A DNA stretch of 64,000 nt from Beta vulgaris subsp. vulgaris (lineage: Eukaryota; Streptophyta; Magnoliopsida; Caryophyllales; Amaranthaceae). The position numbers and the translations under genes are program-made. The notes beneath the pieces were generated by a model that worked only from the letters and a program-made list of their open reading frames with translations, did not search any database and was not told the origin of the DNA. Location of the stretch: contig NC_079204.1 of NCBI RefSeq assembly GCF_026745355.1, positions 51,446,209 through 51,510,208 on the forward strand, written 5' to 3'. Every line of letters starts with the position of its first letter. The stretch's first letter is position 1. Shown in pieces: positions 1 through 12,418 of this stretch.

Positions 1-579
1 GGTGTCGTGATACTAAGATTTCCATATACAAAATTTGACACTCAATATACTACATTTACAACATGATATACGAACATTTGTCATTGAACATACACCAGAA
101 ATAGTTATGAACTAGGCATTTCTCAAACATGTAGTAATTCTGCTTGTTTTAGATGGAAGAAATTTTTTAAATTTTTTTATCATCACATCATACCTACAAA
201 AGAAGGTACTCAAACACTAATCAAATACTCCTTCCGCTCTTAAGTAAATGCTCGACTTTGACCTACACACTTACTAATGCACAACTTTGACCATTATACA
301 TCTAATTATTCATTACTAATATGGTCAAAATAAAATCTGCGAATAGTGTAAAAGTCAAAATGGAAAATTAACAGACACAGTATAAAATCAGAGCAGGAGT
401 TCCAACATTCTAAGCAAGAATGAACGAATTTCAGCAAATTCCAGACACCAATTACAAGAAGCAAAAATTCAATTCAAAGAATTGAAAAATGAGGGAATTC
501 ATTCAACAATCATTTGGAACAATAATAAGAATGGAAAAGCAAAATGTGGAGACAAGACAAAAGAAAAGTAGAAGAAAAC
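1..579. other. Probable intron of the left-edge gene
   Basis: AT-rich sequence with no long ORF, lying downstream in gene sense of the donor at 579. Around 226-380 it carries a decayed relative of the Stowaway-type MITEs found elsewhere in the window: a CTCCTTCCG end, then phrases such as 'actttgacc' and 'gtcaaaat'. No exon is recognisable. Confidence 0.4.
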
Positions 580-657
580 CTCGGCTTCAGAAGCTCTGTG
601 GTAGAAAGGTTTAAGAAGATCTTTGAGACCTTCATTCGGAATTGCACAATTCGCCAT
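580..657 (-). CDS. First coding exon of an unidentified gene that continues past the left edge
   Basis: On the minus strand an ATG at 657 opens a 26-codon stretch beginning MANCAIPNEGLKDLL and ending in SEAE. It stops at a clean GAG/GTTTTC donor at 580/579. The DNA just upstream in gene sense (658-690) contains the motif TTAGGGTTTCAG, as is common in plant leaders. No further exon is visible in 1-579, which reads as an AT-rich first intron, so the rest lies beyond the window. The charged, helical look of the peptide suggests the start of a coiled-coil protein, but I do not recognise the family. The opposite-strand ORF over this exon (623-808) is not credible. Confidence 0.55.
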
Positions 658-1335
658 TGTTGTATTGTATCTCACTGAAACCCTAAATTACTGGGTTTGC
701 TTTTCTTTATGTAGTATACCGTCGTGGAACTTGATCGATTTGAATGCCGCACGTTGTTTGGGCAACTGCGCCGATTCCAAACCTATACTAATGTTTGGGA
801 AATGTTAGTTTAAACTGTGGTAACTGGTATACTTCGTTTTTAACAATGAGAAATTAAGATGAATTTTTAGCCGTCTCTTACAATAATCTCAACTTTGGAT
901 TATTTCATAATAATCTAATTTTGAGGGAATTTTCTCAAAATAAACTAAAGTATCAATTTTCTTACCTACACTAATCCGTTTTAGATTTATAATATATAAA
1001 AAAATAATAGTTTGGATTATTTTGAGAAGATATTCTCTGAGGTTGGATTATTCCAAAATAATATAAAGTTGAGATTATTCATGTCAATTTTTCCTTACAC
1101 AATTGCAAGAGGTTGCACATTTTTTTATTTTTTTACGAGAAGAGAGAGATGAAAAAAAAAACTCATATAATAAAAGGACAAAGCGTGAATTATGCACAGC
1201 ACTATTGTGCATCTAAAAAGAACATACCATTTATATAAAAGAACACAAACTTTTTTGAACAACTTTTCTATTTTAAAAAAGAATACACAACATAAAATAA
1301 AAGAACATGTAATTTTATATTTATAAAAGAACAAA

Positions 1336-1705
1336 GGAGAAATTCACAAGATAGGGTCCAACTATTACCCATTTTCTTTTATAGGTCCCAACTATGAATT
1401 ATTCTTTGCAGGTCCCAAGTTTACCATATTGTGATTTTTATAAGTCCTGAATTAATTATAAACGGTTTAAAATGTAATATTTTTAAATGTTCGTCCCATT
1501 TTATAGGACTTTGTCACTTGCTGAAAGTGTTCGAAGATGGTAAACATTTAAAAATCTTATCTTTTAAACCGCTTATAAGTAACGCATGACCTATGTGAAT
1601 TACAAGATAGTAAACTTGGGACCTGTAGCCTGTAGGGAATAATCCATAGTTGAGACTTATAAAAGAAAATGGGTAACAGTTGAGCTCTCTCTTGTGAATT
1701 TTTCC
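1336..1705. mobile_element. Mutator-type MITE with 9-bp TSD AAGAACAAA
   Basis: The two ends are long inverted repeats. The left arm begins GGAGAAATTCACAAGA and continues for about 60 bp to 'cccaactatg'. The right arm, read in reverse complement, begins GGAAAAATTCACAAGA and follows the same course. The 9-mer AAGAACAAA lies directly outside both ends (1327-1335 and 1706-1714). Long TIRs with a 9-bp duplication are the signature of Mutator-like elements. There is no coding capacity, so it is non-autonomous (370 bp). Confidence 0.85.
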
Positions 1706-1714
1706 AAGAACAAA

Positions 1715-2773
1715 AGGTTATAATGAAAAGAACATATAATAAATGAACATCTACACTTGTAAAAGAACATATACCTTTAAATATAAATTTGAAGAAGGAA
1801 TTTTTAATTGCAAAATTTAAGGAAGCCAATAACAATAATTTTTTTAAATTATAGACTCTAAAAATGATAGAACAACTTAGTTTAGAAAACGGTGCACCAT
1901 GCTCTACACGCACTTGGGTGCATGTACTTATCTGCGATAAACAGAGAAATTAAGAGATTACATAGTCAAATTTAGTATATTGACATTAATATAAAACTTT
2001 TAAATAAGAGGAATGTTGCAATAACTAATCGATTAAATTGAAGCTTAATTTTTATAATCGAACTTTTATAATGGAGTATAACAAAAAAAAAAAATTAGGT
2101 TGGTAAGATGAAAAGCCATACATGACAGAAACTTGTGGTAGGTCAACATAACCCTAGTTAGGGTACTAGACAAAGTTAGGTGGAGTAAAAAGGAATTGCC
2201 TTTCCATATGTGTCCCTAATAAGAATTGAATCCCTAACATCTTAGTTTTCTTTATTTAAAATTTTTAGTTTAATATATAATATTTGTGGTTTAAATATAC
2301 AACGATTAATTGTTTTTGACAGAATTCCGTTTAGCACATTTTGGAATTAGTTTTTCGCGTTTGGAATTGTAATCTTAACCACACAATTAAAATCAAGGGC
2401 AGAGAAGTGAAAGACGAGACAAGGATTTTTTTTTTATCTCGCAAGTGTAAGGGTAGGGATTGAATCCTAGAATTCGTTAGTGAGATGGAAAATCTTACTA
2501 TTTGAGTAAATTCCAATTCCTACCATGAATACTTTAATGCAAACACATTTACCATTAAATTAAATTTCCCCTAAGAACAATTCTCATAATTGAACTTAGA
2601 AAAAGAGACAAAAATTAAATGGGGTACTACTAGTCTACTACTACTACTTGTATGCATGTAAACTGCATCCTTCGGTATGAAAGGTGAATTATGAGGATAT
2701 GATGCTTCTATCATTATGATGTGGAAGTTTTTTTCATTCTTTGATCCACTTAAAACATTTTACAAATGAGAAA
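1715..2773. other. Intergenic DNA, no supported gene
   Basis: AT-rich spacer between the Mutator-type MITE and the 3' end of the GPDH gene. Only short, low-complexity ORFs occur. The last ~130 bp may contain the GPDH 3' UTR, but I cannot place its end. Confidence 0.5.
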
Positions 2774-5700
2774 TCAAGAATCTATAGGCTTCCCCAGAAG
2801 TGAAGGCATGTAGAAAGCATGAGATTGTGCAATTTCGATTCGATCCCGGGGATCATTCATATTCTCATCCCTCAGTGCTTGGAGAATGTCTATTGGTGAT
2901 TGTTCCCTGTAATTAACACAAAGCAAACCATTAACAACTATAATTAACATCTTCAAATCTATATGACATACATTGTATGCTAGGCATCTTGAAAAAGCTA
3001 GTGAATAATATGGTAGGTCAAAAATCACACCTCTTGATGAGTATCTTGTAAAGTGTCTTCAGGATTGGGCATAACTCAACAAGCGCGACCGGCTTGCTTT
3101 CTCCGTGACGAGACACGTTCAAGGAGGACTGACTCAGTAGCTCATAGAATGCTCCAACAGCTGAGACACCCTGATAAATGTCAAGCTCAAAGTCAATATA
3201 CAAAAATATCCATAGAAGTGATCATATATATGCTGCCCTTAGTAAGAAAACTAGAAGGTTATTTAGGATCCTGGGAGCCATTGATCCCAACCTACTTAAT
3301 GATGCTGATCAAATTATGCAGCTTGCAAACAGCTATCCAATTAATTACCTTTCAGAAAACTAATAGGCCACCACCCCAAAACGGAAAAAAAAAGGAAGGA
3401 AAAAGGATCGTCTCAGAAGTGAAGCATGAATTATGATAGTAGTTTGTAAGAGTACCTGAATCATCCCCTTTCCACTAATGCTATCCCCCATATCGAGGTT
3501 CAAACCACCCTTCGCCAGCATTTGTCCATACCATGCATTCCGTCCTTTCAATAATGTCACATATGTGTCAGCCAGCAACGGCCCAGCAAGCTTCTCAGGC
3601 TCTTCAGCCAACAAATGAGTAATGAATATCATCTCTGATGTACAGTGAGCAAAATACACTGATTTGCTTGTAGCACTTTCATTAGTGAGGGCAGCTACCA
3701 TTCCTGAAAATGTAAAAAACGAAGATCGGACTTGGATTCATCATCTTTGATTAAGTTTTCATTAAAACCATATAAATGTGTTTAATTTAACCTTATTTTC
3801 GTTAAGCTTATATATGTGTCAATAATGAAAACAATCAGGAACTTCTGTAACTGAAGGTTAACTCTAATAACCCAGAACATGTAGTAGCTTACCAGCTCCA
3901 ATAGCATACACATTCTTCAGACCCCCCATAACTTCATGAGTGACAAGATCACTATTGTCCCACACAATGAAATGAGGTTGTCTTAAAAACTTTGCCAGAG
4001 GTTTCCTCCATTTTTCTGCTCCACATATACGTGCGTTAGCGTATTCCTTGTTGTAGATCTCAGCGGCAATATTTGGTCCACCTAGGTAAAGGATATTCTC
4101 CATTGGAACTCCAGCTGCAGGCATGAACGAGAATGCTTAAAATTTTGAGATAAGTTTGTATCAAAAAGGGGAAAATATCATAAAATTTAATTATGGTAAT
4201 ATGGTGCAAAAATAATGATGACTTCTAAGAACTTTTCAGATGAGGATGACACATGAACAGTTATATAAATCAATATACAAGGCTAGTGATACAAATGCTG
4301 CAGCATCTGTTAAGCAATTTGGTACAAGTTGAATACGTGACTGTGAAAAAGCCTTCATCCCAATATGCGGTTGGCTACATGAACCAAGATCTAGTCTCTT
4401 GTAGTCGTCCAAAAGTTGATAGACATTGCCTGGGACTAGGGTCATAACTTTTCTATATTGCACCTCCCGCGAATTCCTTATGTTTCTCTCTTTTGACATG
4501 AACTGATGTAGTAGCCATCTAAACAGCAGAAAGGGGATGGCAACAGGATACAGTCATACAGACATGAAATGGCGAGGCATTCGCGCCCGTGATTCCTTCT
4601 TTCTTAAGTAGGTCATACAATAATCATGGTCATGAGTTCTTCCAAGCATGATGGTTAAAATTCTGATCCAGAACTTACGATCCTATGATTATCCGATCCC
4701 ATATAGAAATCAATCCTGATCCTCGGTAGGATATTAAAGTTTGTAGGATCTCACGATCCTACTTGGACAAAACTTTGCGTAGATAGGAACTATATACGAT
4801 CAAACGATTCAATCCCACGCGCAACGATAATTTGAGATTGTAAATCAATTTCAACTTGTGTTTTTGCGTTTAAATACTTTTAGGCTTAAAAGTAGGCATG
4901 TATCAACTTCATATGAGCAAGACGATGCTTTTCAGTAATTTAATTATCGGAAATATCTAGTAGGATCTCATGGTCCTAAAACCTGATTCTATAGATCCCG
5001 ATCCTACACACCCTCATCGATCCAAGGTATGATTTTGATTCTGACAACCTTGCCTCTAAGAACTATGCAGTGAGTTTATTTAGTCAAGGAGTATGAACAT
5101 CATTCATAATAAAACACACCCACATAAACATTGTCGTTTCCCAGTTTTTCCAATCCCCACTAGTGTTCATCAAATAGAATACTACCCTTTAATTATTTAT
5201 ATTCATAACATATGCAATTTTATTATAACCAATTCAGTAAGATGAAGTTTGTCGAATAAACAAGGGAAGATCAATCACAATCAGAATTCAGAAACAGGTA
5301 CAAACAAGTAATTTTACGATAAACCTTATTAGAAAGTAAAAATGAAAGGGAGAAAGAGATTTTCTCACTTGCTCGGTGAATCATCTGTGTTGGAGTGATT
5401 ATATGGGGAACAGGATGCAATGCAGCCTCAATTCCCTTTGACAAAGAGACGATTAGTGGAACAGAGATCCTCTCCTTCCAATACTTACTGATCTCTTCGA
5501 AAACCTCACGAGTTTCAGTCGAGGGCAATCCATTCACAACAATGTCAGCATCCCAAACCGCTTCCTGTAAGTTGGTCACAACTTTCAAAGGACAAAGTGG
5601 TGTATCAATCATGTTTAAGCAAAATCCATCCCTCAATATCTCATCTGCATAAAGAGTTCGATCACCCAACCTCGCTTCAACATACTTCAAATAAGCACAA

Positions 5701-6026
5701 CGACGAATCAATCTCCTTAAAACATCCTCTCTTGAATTAATCACTTCAAATAGATGCTCAGCAGTTGGTCTATCAACAGCTCTTCCTGACCTCCTCCATA
5801 TCCTAATTTGAACCTTATCCCGAAATTTACCATAACTGTCTTGCAGCAAAGCTGCAAATACACAACCCCAAGCACCAGCTCCAACACCTGCAATCCTTAA
5901 AGGATCACCATCAGTCTTTCCCAACAGCCTTCGGAGCTCGTCGAGCTTCTCCTCATTGCCATTCTGATGATGGATTGATCCATTACTATACAAACCATTA
6001 CTCATGGCTGCAATACTCCCAACCAT
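2774..6026 (-). CDS. GPDHC1: Cytosolic NAD-dependent glycerol-3-phosphate dehydrogenase, complete, 5 exons
   Basis: Catalyses the reversible reduction of dihydroxyacetone phosphate to glycerol-3-phosphate with NADH, feeding glycerolipid synthesis and the cytosol-mitochondrion redox shuttle. Coding exons, in gene order: 6026-5369, 4114-3893, 3703-3456, 3170-3031, 2906-2774. They join in frame at GT-AG sites to 466 codons, close to the ~460 aa of Arabidopsis At2g41540 (length from memory). The Rossmann motif GVGAGAWG is at residues 47-54, preceded by a short non-conserved N-terminus with no evident plastid transit peptide. Exon 2 ends in [12 protein letters not shown], the conserved GPDH lysine region; exon 3 carries [12 protein letters not shown]. 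The C-terminal domain continues through [14 protein letters not shown] to the stop. The start is the first in-frame ATG. A possible acceptor (GACATAG) just upstream suggests a spliced leader. No frameshifts, so probably functional. Confidence 0.96.
4647..5055. mobile_element. MITE-like repeat in GPDH intron 1 (GATCC-rich family)
   Basis: Repetitive sequence dominated by 'ggatcc/gatcct' phrases, with loosely matching inverted ends ('ggttaaaattctgatcc' at the left; 'gattttgattctgacaacc' at the right). A second member sits at 47302-47738 with the same internal phrases (gtaggatct, gatcctac, cgatcccgatcctac). No clean target duplication was found here, so the limits are approximate. Confidence 0.5.
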
Positions 6027-6862
6027 TTCTTTCTATGTCAATCACTCAATCCCAATTATCACAGAACATCCAAATTCACACTATCCTAATTTATGTATTT
6101 ATAACAAGAGGTTTTATGCAATAATCTTGTAGCTCACTTGTACTAATAATTCTAGTAAAATTTCCTCAAACCCACTTCAAAATCTGATATGGGTATAGTT
6201 TATTTGATCCTATTACACCAAAATCAACTCTTTGTATCCCAAAATAGAATCATAGAAACCCAATTTTTAAGACAAAATCTTGATGTTGTACAAAACATAA
6301 TCTTGATTGGTGGATTTTCATACCTACATCATAACTAATCACAGAAGTCTTTACTTTTATTTTTGAAGACTTGAAACATCAGGACAATTAAAAATCAGAA
6401 TATTAAACAACAAATATCCCAAAGATTTCTTTGGTTACACCGTCAGGGTTTGTTCAGCTACCAAAGTTATTATCTTCCAAAACACTAAATAAAAATCTCA
6501 GTAATATAATAGTAGTAATTATAAAAGAAATGTCAAAGTTCAAACCTTTTACTTGTCAGGTTCTCCATAAAAATGACCAAGAAAAGAAACCCTGAAACAT
6601 CCCATTTACTTTCCACTGGAGAATAAGTAATGCATGCAACTAACAGTTGAGAAAATTTGGTGCCCAAATTCCCAACTCAACCAAAAAGTGTGTAAAAAAG
6701 TGGATTTTAGCACATGCATTGTATAGTGCTTGAATTTATAGGAGAGAGAAACGCAACATCTACAAAGGAGTCAGGATTCAGGAGATGGCTAGATGCTACA
6801 TATGGTAGCAACGTGCACATTGTGCACAAAATAACATTAGAAGGCATCCTACTAAATTAATA
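6027..6862. other. Upstream region of GPDH
   Basis: Contains the leader and promoter of the minus-strand GPDH gene. A possible leader-intron acceptor lies 2-9 bp upstream of the ATG. No other gene is visible. TATA and transcription start were not confidently placed. Confidence 0.4.
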
Positions 6863-7118
6863 CTCCCTCCGTTTTTTTTTTAATGTAACATTGGATTTTT
6901 CACATTTGTTGAGTCACAACTTTGACCGATAATATCTCTAGTTGTATAAAAGTAAAAATTATAAAAATATTTATTTGGAAAGTGTATACCGTGACGAATC
7001 AAACAAGATCCCACATGACTATATTTTTTCTTATGTATAAATAACAATTAATGGTCAAAGTGTATTGGATGAATAGTGTCCAAAATCAACATGTTACATC
7101 TAAAAAGAACGGAGGGAG
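6863..7118. mobile_element. Stowaway-type MITE with TA target duplication
   Basis: A 256-bp element with terminal inverted repeats CTCCCTCCGTTTTTTTT and its complement AAAAAGAACGGAGGGAG, flanked by TA on both sides (6861-6862, 7119-7120). The internal phrase around 6990-7035 (gacgaatcaaacaagatc..cacatgactatatttttt) recurs near 36440 and 48935, marking one family. Typical of Tc1/mariner-derived MITEs. Confidence 0.88.
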
Positions 7119-7189
7119 TATGAAATTACGGAAGGTGGGTAGCCGTTTAAAAATTTTAGAAAATCAACATTTATATTTTTTTTAGAAAG

Positions 7190-7330
7190 GGATTCGACTT
7201 TAACTTATCAATAATGAAAAGAAAAAACTAGCTACAAAAATAATGAAATCTCTAACTTAAAACTAGGGACTAGATTTGAAAATAATGAAATCTCTAACTT
7301 AAATTAGGGACTAGATTTCAATAGATTTGA
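7190..7330. repeat. Short tandem duplication
   Basis: A ~50-bp phrase containing 'aataatgaaatctctaact' and 'gggactagattt' occurs twice in direct orientation between about 7240 and 7320, with small differences. Confidence 0.7.
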
Positions 7331-7644
7331 GTTGGCTTAATTAATTAAGTAGTAAAAGTTCTGTCAAACAAAAATTCTCTAAGTTATATATCAATGTGAT
7401 TTTTTAATTTTTATGTTGTACCCCAACTTTATAAAAAAATCCGCACGATACCCTTAAACTTAACACATGATGGTCAATGTCCATGTCGCTAACTAGATAA
7501 GAAGATATCATTAATTTCTTTTACTTCTTATAAAGTTGTATTCCAACGTAACTAATCGAAGTATTATAGGTGAACACTTGGATGGAAATCAATAAGTTAG
7601 GTTAGATCCACTAGATTATAATCAAGTAAATGAAATTAATGGCA

Positions 7645-8404
7645 CATATTTAATTTTTTTTTTATATAATTTTTGGAATTTTATTAATCATGACAATCGA
7701 TCCTTTTACAAACAACATGCAACAAATGAAACAGTGGGCCTCAGAGGTAGCCCAAATGTGTCTTTAAGACGCGTGAATTACAGGAGATTAGTCAGACACA
7801 AGTCTTAAAGTCAAGTTAAAAATTCATCCTGCCTTGAGAATCCTTGTTTTGCCAACGAGTCAGCGACCATATTTGAGCCTCTTCCTTTGTAAATGATCGA
7901 TATCCCAAGGTCTTTTTTTTGTTTCTCCCCGGATGAAGTTTGTAATGAAGTTCAGGTTCCATGCATTGGCCCCCGTCTTCTTTTGTGCACCATTGGACAT
8001 CGTTTTTCAAATCTAATTTGACTATAATATATATGCACGATTGAAACTCGATTGCAAGAATAAGTGACCTTGAAAGCCTAGTGAATTGCAATAACTTATG
8101 CATTATTAATCTCCATGAATAGAATCGGGCTCAAGAACATACAAATGAACTTGCCATGATAATCTCTAAGAATTCCGCCAATAGCGGACGAGTTTGAATT
8201 CGGGTTGACCGATGCATCTAAGTTCCACTTTAACTGGCCAAGAGGTGGGGCGATCCAAAAATCTTCTGTAATTGTGGAGATCATAGGTGGTGTTGATGAG
8301 GTAGATTGCCATTTTAGACAAGATGGATTGCATAGAATTTCTTCAGTAGGGAATTCTGCATCAAAAAAAAGATAAGTTTGGTCTATTGTGTGAAAGGTAA
8401 TCAA
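7645..8404 (-). pseudogene. LINE (L1-like) 3' fragment with RNase H domain
   Basis: The minus strand encodes, across at least two frames, the RNase H tail typical of plant L1-like LINEs: PLGQLKWNLDASVN, then SSAIGGILRDYHGKF, then MEINNA. A 3' end follows with an A-rich tail (T-run at ~7651-7662 on the plus strand). The last ~35 bp before the tail (ATTAATAAAATTCCAAAAATTAT) closely match the end of the LINE fragment at 17100-18570, so they belong to one lineage. Reverse transcriptase and endonuclease are absent, so this is a 5'-truncated dead copy. Confidence 0.8.
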
Positions 8405-9143
8405 ATGGCGAATCGGGCTGCCTAAAATAATTTAGTCCATATGTCGGGCCGAACTTTACTCTGATTTTTTATTCCTATAACCCGTTATTTCAGATCAAAT
8501 GTAGTTTTTCGAGTCAACTCATTTTTAAAGGCACAACTCATTTTTTGAACTACCCAAAACTTGTCCAAAAAAAAAGAATCGAAGGCATGCTCAAAAATCT
8601 GCCTAAACCCGAGCATTTTTTGGAGCCGGATCGACCTTAATCAGTTCTAGTGAACTTTTAAATTGAAATACAACTTAAAAATTGAAAAAACATAAAAATG
8701 TAACTTAGAAAAAACAAAAGAAGAGTGATAAGAGTTGGATAGGGTGGAGTGTGGAGAAAGCATTAAAAGAATTTTGTTGACTGCCAACTCCCACAGCGGT
8801 CATTAAATTTCATGGGAAAATGTTGTTGGTTTTGGATGAGATTGAGAAGGCAAAGTCTTTATATTGTTTCAAGTCCCTATCAACTGCCCATGCCTACCCA
8901 AATAAATTTTGTAGCTACCTTTGAATTTTGATTTGGCCTATCCTTTTTTTTTCCCCATTTTGGTAATCTGTAGTCAGTCTGTACTATTTAGGTCCATACC
9001 CTGTTTTCATTTCTCGTCCGAGTTGTGTATGCATTATTGGAGAAACTGTCGTCTCATGGTGAAAGCATGATAGGCGAAAATGGTCTCTTACAAGACACAT
9101 TTAGCATTTTATGTAAAAAATGAATGATTGATTTATGAAATTG
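8405..9143. other. Non-coding stretch between LINE fragment and Copia element
   Basis: No ORF with recognisable content, and no inverted-repeat structure seen. Probably old intergenic or degraded repeat DNA. Confidence 0.4.
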
Positions 9144-9148
9144 GTACC
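9144..9148. repeat. Copia target-site duplication, left (GTACC)
   Basis: GTACC directly outside the left LTR matches GTACC at 17090-17094 outside the right LTR, which proves the element's boundaries. Confidence 0.9.
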
Positions 9149-9384
9149 TGTTGTGAGAAATAGAGAGAGAAGTTACGTAAATATATCAGATAGTATTGTA
9201 TATGTATTAATGTGAAAAACTGATTTCTTACACCGGTATTTATAGGCAAAATTATACTATTTTAACATTACATTTTCAACAATTTCTGCGCGGACGAAAA
9301 AAGTTTCCTAACATGCAGTAAATGCATGTCAGGACATTCACTATGCTTGAACAGTGAAAATTTCCAATTCACCGTTTCTCAACA
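9149..9384 (-). repeat. Copia 3' LTR
   Basis: 236 bp, nearly identical to 16854-17089; by eye about nine substitutions and no gaps (~96% identity). On the minus strand it contains a TATA-like TATAAATA (complement of 9237-9244). The TG..CA ends are intact. Confidence 0.93.
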
Positions 9385-9393
9385 CTCCCCCTT
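9385..9393 (-). other. Polypurine tract of the Copia element
   Basis: Minus-strand AAGGGGGAG immediately upstream of the 3' LTR is the expected plus-strand priming site for reverse transcription. Confidence 0.8.
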
Positions 9394-9615
9394 GAATGTC
9401 CACTTATAATTCATAATAGACGTTGTCTTATTAAGAATCTTTGTAAGGAAAAACCCTGTGGGAATAATCCGTAACTAGGGAAAGAGTATAACTATTATGT
9501 ATCCTTATATGCTTAAAATTAACTGCCTCATTAAAAACCTTGTCAGGAAAAACCCGTGGGATAAAAACCTGATCGAATGGAAAAGAGTGCAGCGCATATA
9601 ATACCCCCCCTGAAT

Positions 9616-10239
9616 TTAGCATACATCACGAAGATGATGCATTCCAGTTTTTCGGACTAATTCTTCAAATTTCTTCGCCGGAAGGGATTTGGTGAATAAA
9701 TCTGCAATATTCTCACATGATTGGATTTGTCGGATGTTGATCGTCCCCTCCTTTTGGGGGTCATGAGTGAAGAAGAGCTTTGGTGATAAATGTTTAGTTC
9801 TGTCTCCTTTGATGTACCCTTCGCTTACTTGGGTGATCCATGCAGTATTGTCTTCGTAGATGATAGTTGGATTTGTTGTTATTGTTTCCATCCCACATTC
9901 TTCTTGAATATTCTTGATCATTGACCTTAGCCATACACATTCCCTTCCAGCTTCATAAAGAGCAATTAATTCTGCATGATTTGATGATGTGGCCGTCAAA
10001 GTCTGCTTCGTGGATTTCCAAGATATTGCAGTACCTCCATAAGTGAATAGATATCCGGATTGAGACTTAGCCTTCTGCGGATCTGATAGGTAGCCAGCAT
10101 CTGCATATCCAATGAGTGACGCATTTGGTCTCGATTGATAGAATAATCCGAGATCTTGTGTTCCTCGAAGATAACGTAATAAGTGTCTGACTCCATTCCA
10201 ATGTCTCTTTGTTGGTGCATTGATGTATCTAGCTAACAA
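9616..10239 (-). pseudogene. Copia RNase H domain
   Basis: An uninterrupted 207-codon stretch with the Copia RNase H hallmarks: HWNGVRHLLRYLRGT, GYADAGYLSDPQKAKSQSGY, then SSNHAELIALYEAGRECVWL, IIYEDNTAWI, KHLSPKLFFTHD, and ADLFTKSLP near the end. It is separated by a frame break from the reverse transcriptase segment upstream in element sense. Confidence 0.93.
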
Positions 10240-11300
10240 GTTTACTGAAAAGAACTATGTCAGGTCGAGTATTGTTAGCCAAGTACATTAAGGCACCAAT
10301 TGCACTTAGATATGGTACTTCAGGACCAAGAATCTCTTCGTTTTCTTCTCGTGGTCTGAATGGATCATCTTTCTCATTCAGGGAACACACTACCATTGGA
10401 GAACTTATTGGGTGGGCTTTGTCCATGAAAAAACAACGTTTCAGAATTTTTTCTGTATAGTTTGATTGATGGACAAAAATCACATTTCTTAGATGTTCCA
10501 TTTGCAGGCCAAGGCAAAATTTTGTCTTCCCGAGATCTTTCATCTCAAATTCTTTCATCAAGTATTTTGCAGTCGCTTCAAGTTCTCTAGGAGTTCCGTA
10601 ATGTTCAAATCATCGACATATACAGCAATGATCGCGAATCCTGATTTAGATCGCTTAATGAAAACACAGGGACTGATTGATTATTTTTGAATCCTTCTTT
10701 CAATAGGTATTCACTAAGACGACTATACCACATTCTTCCAGACTGTTTTAACCCATAGAGTGATTTTCTCAATTTTATTGAGAACATCTCTTTGGGCATG
10801 CAATTTTCTGGTAGTTTTAGTCCTTCAGGAACTTTCATTAAATATCTGTGTCAAGTGACCATACAAATATGCGGTCACTACATCCATCAATCTCATTTGC
10901 AATCCTTTCGAAACTGATAAACTTACCAGAAATCTTAGTGTAGTTGCATCGACTACTGGAGAATATGTCTCATCATAATCAATCCCTGGCATTTGCGAAA
11001 AGCCTTGGGCTACTAATCTTGCCTTATATCTAGTAACCTCATTTTTCTCATTTCGTTTTCTCACGAATACCCATTTGTACCCAACTGGTTACACCTTTTG
11101 GTATTTGGGTTATTTGACCGAATACTTCACGTTTTTCAAGTGATCTCAATTCTGCTTGAATCGCCTCTTTCCATTTTGGCCAATCTTTTCTACGGCAACA
11201 TTCATCAACTGTATTTGGCTCTACATCATTTTCACGTATGTCATTTCAACCGCTATCGAGTAAGCAAAAATTTCATTCAAGACAACATCTTTTCGATTCC
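10229..11300 (-). pseudogene. Copia reverse transcriptase, frameshifted
   Basis: Pieces in different frames cover the Copia RVT_2 domain. 11064-10825 has TRYKARLVAQGFSQMPGIDY and ETYSPVVDATTLRF. 10838-10605 has KLRKSLYGLKQSGRMWY. 10561-10229 has KEFEMKDLGKTKFCLGLQ, then FSKLVS after ..ALMYLANNTRPDI. The YVDDL active-site region near 10615-10635 is split by a frame break. At least three frame changes mean no active enzyme. Confidence 0.9.
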
Positions 11301-12064
11301 ATTGTCTCTTTGTAGAAACATAATTAATTGAAGTTTCATTGTTGTCTATGCTTTCATGTTCCTTTTCTTCTGGAACACGTTTGTCTTCATTTTTGTTTTC
11401 ATCATGCTCTGTTGGGAGATTTATATTAATTTCGTTCGTTGTCTCCCCTTGCCTTTTCATTTTTCTCGGTTTTAAATCTTTAGAACCGGGTGGTCTGCCA
11501 CGTTTTCGACGTGCTATTGACTCATTTTCAATTGCCTTATTGTCATTAGTAGGGGTGATAATGAGCCTGACAAGCTCGCGAGCAGCTCGGGCTCGGCTCG
11601 GTCAAAGCTCGGTCAAAGCTCGGCTCGTTGAAGCTCGGCTCGAGCTCGGGCTCGGCTCGAGACTTAAACGAGCCGAGCCGAGCTAGGCAAAGCTCGGCTC
11701 GTAAAGCTCGTGAGCAGCTCATTTATTATTTTATATTAAAAAAATATTCTTATTAAAAAAATATTTTATATTAAAAAATTTAATACTAATTTATATTTTA
11801 ATTTAGATTACAAATTATATATTTTAATTTGTGATCCAACTTCACCTCTACTCCACTAGGCACTAAAGTCCCACATTGGTTAAGAAAACAAGGATTAACC
11901 TTATTTTCTTTATAAATAGCTACTATTCCTTACTTCAACTTAAAGTTTAATTTTGTATCTCCTTGGTTGGGAAACAAAAACTATACTTTATTTTCTTCAT
12001 AGAGGGAATGAAGTATAATTTTAAATAGTTGATTATTTAATCCTTCAAATATATGATAATTTTT

Positions 12065-12365
12065 TCTTTAGCAAAACATGGAGTCCCACATTGAAATTTT
12101 AACAATGCTAGGAGGGATTCCAAGTTATAAAAGCATATGTAAACAAAACAAGGGTATAATGAGTTTGTTTTCTTAACAAAACATGGAGTCCCATATTGAA
12201 ATTTTAGCAATGCTAAGAGGGATTCCAAGTTATATAAGCATATGTAGAATGAGTTTCCACATTGAAATGGGGATAGTGAGTTTGTTTTTCTTTAACAAAC
12301 CATGAAGTCCCACATTGAAATCTTAGCAATGCTAAGAAGGAAATCAAGTTATAAAAGCATATGAT
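12065..12365. repeat. Three ~115-bp direct repeats inside the hAT element
   Basis: The phrase 'catggagtcccacattgaaa' followed by 'agcaatgctaagagggattc' and 'aagttataaaagcatatg' occurs at about 12077, 12181 and 12301, with spacers that include 'gagtttgttttcttaacaaa'. A weaker, partial relative begins near 11866 (aaagtcccacattgg). Confidence 0.85.
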
Positions 12366-12418
12366 GGGTGAGTGAACAAGCTCACCTACTTCGAGCCAAG
12401 CCGAGCTCATTAGTCGAG

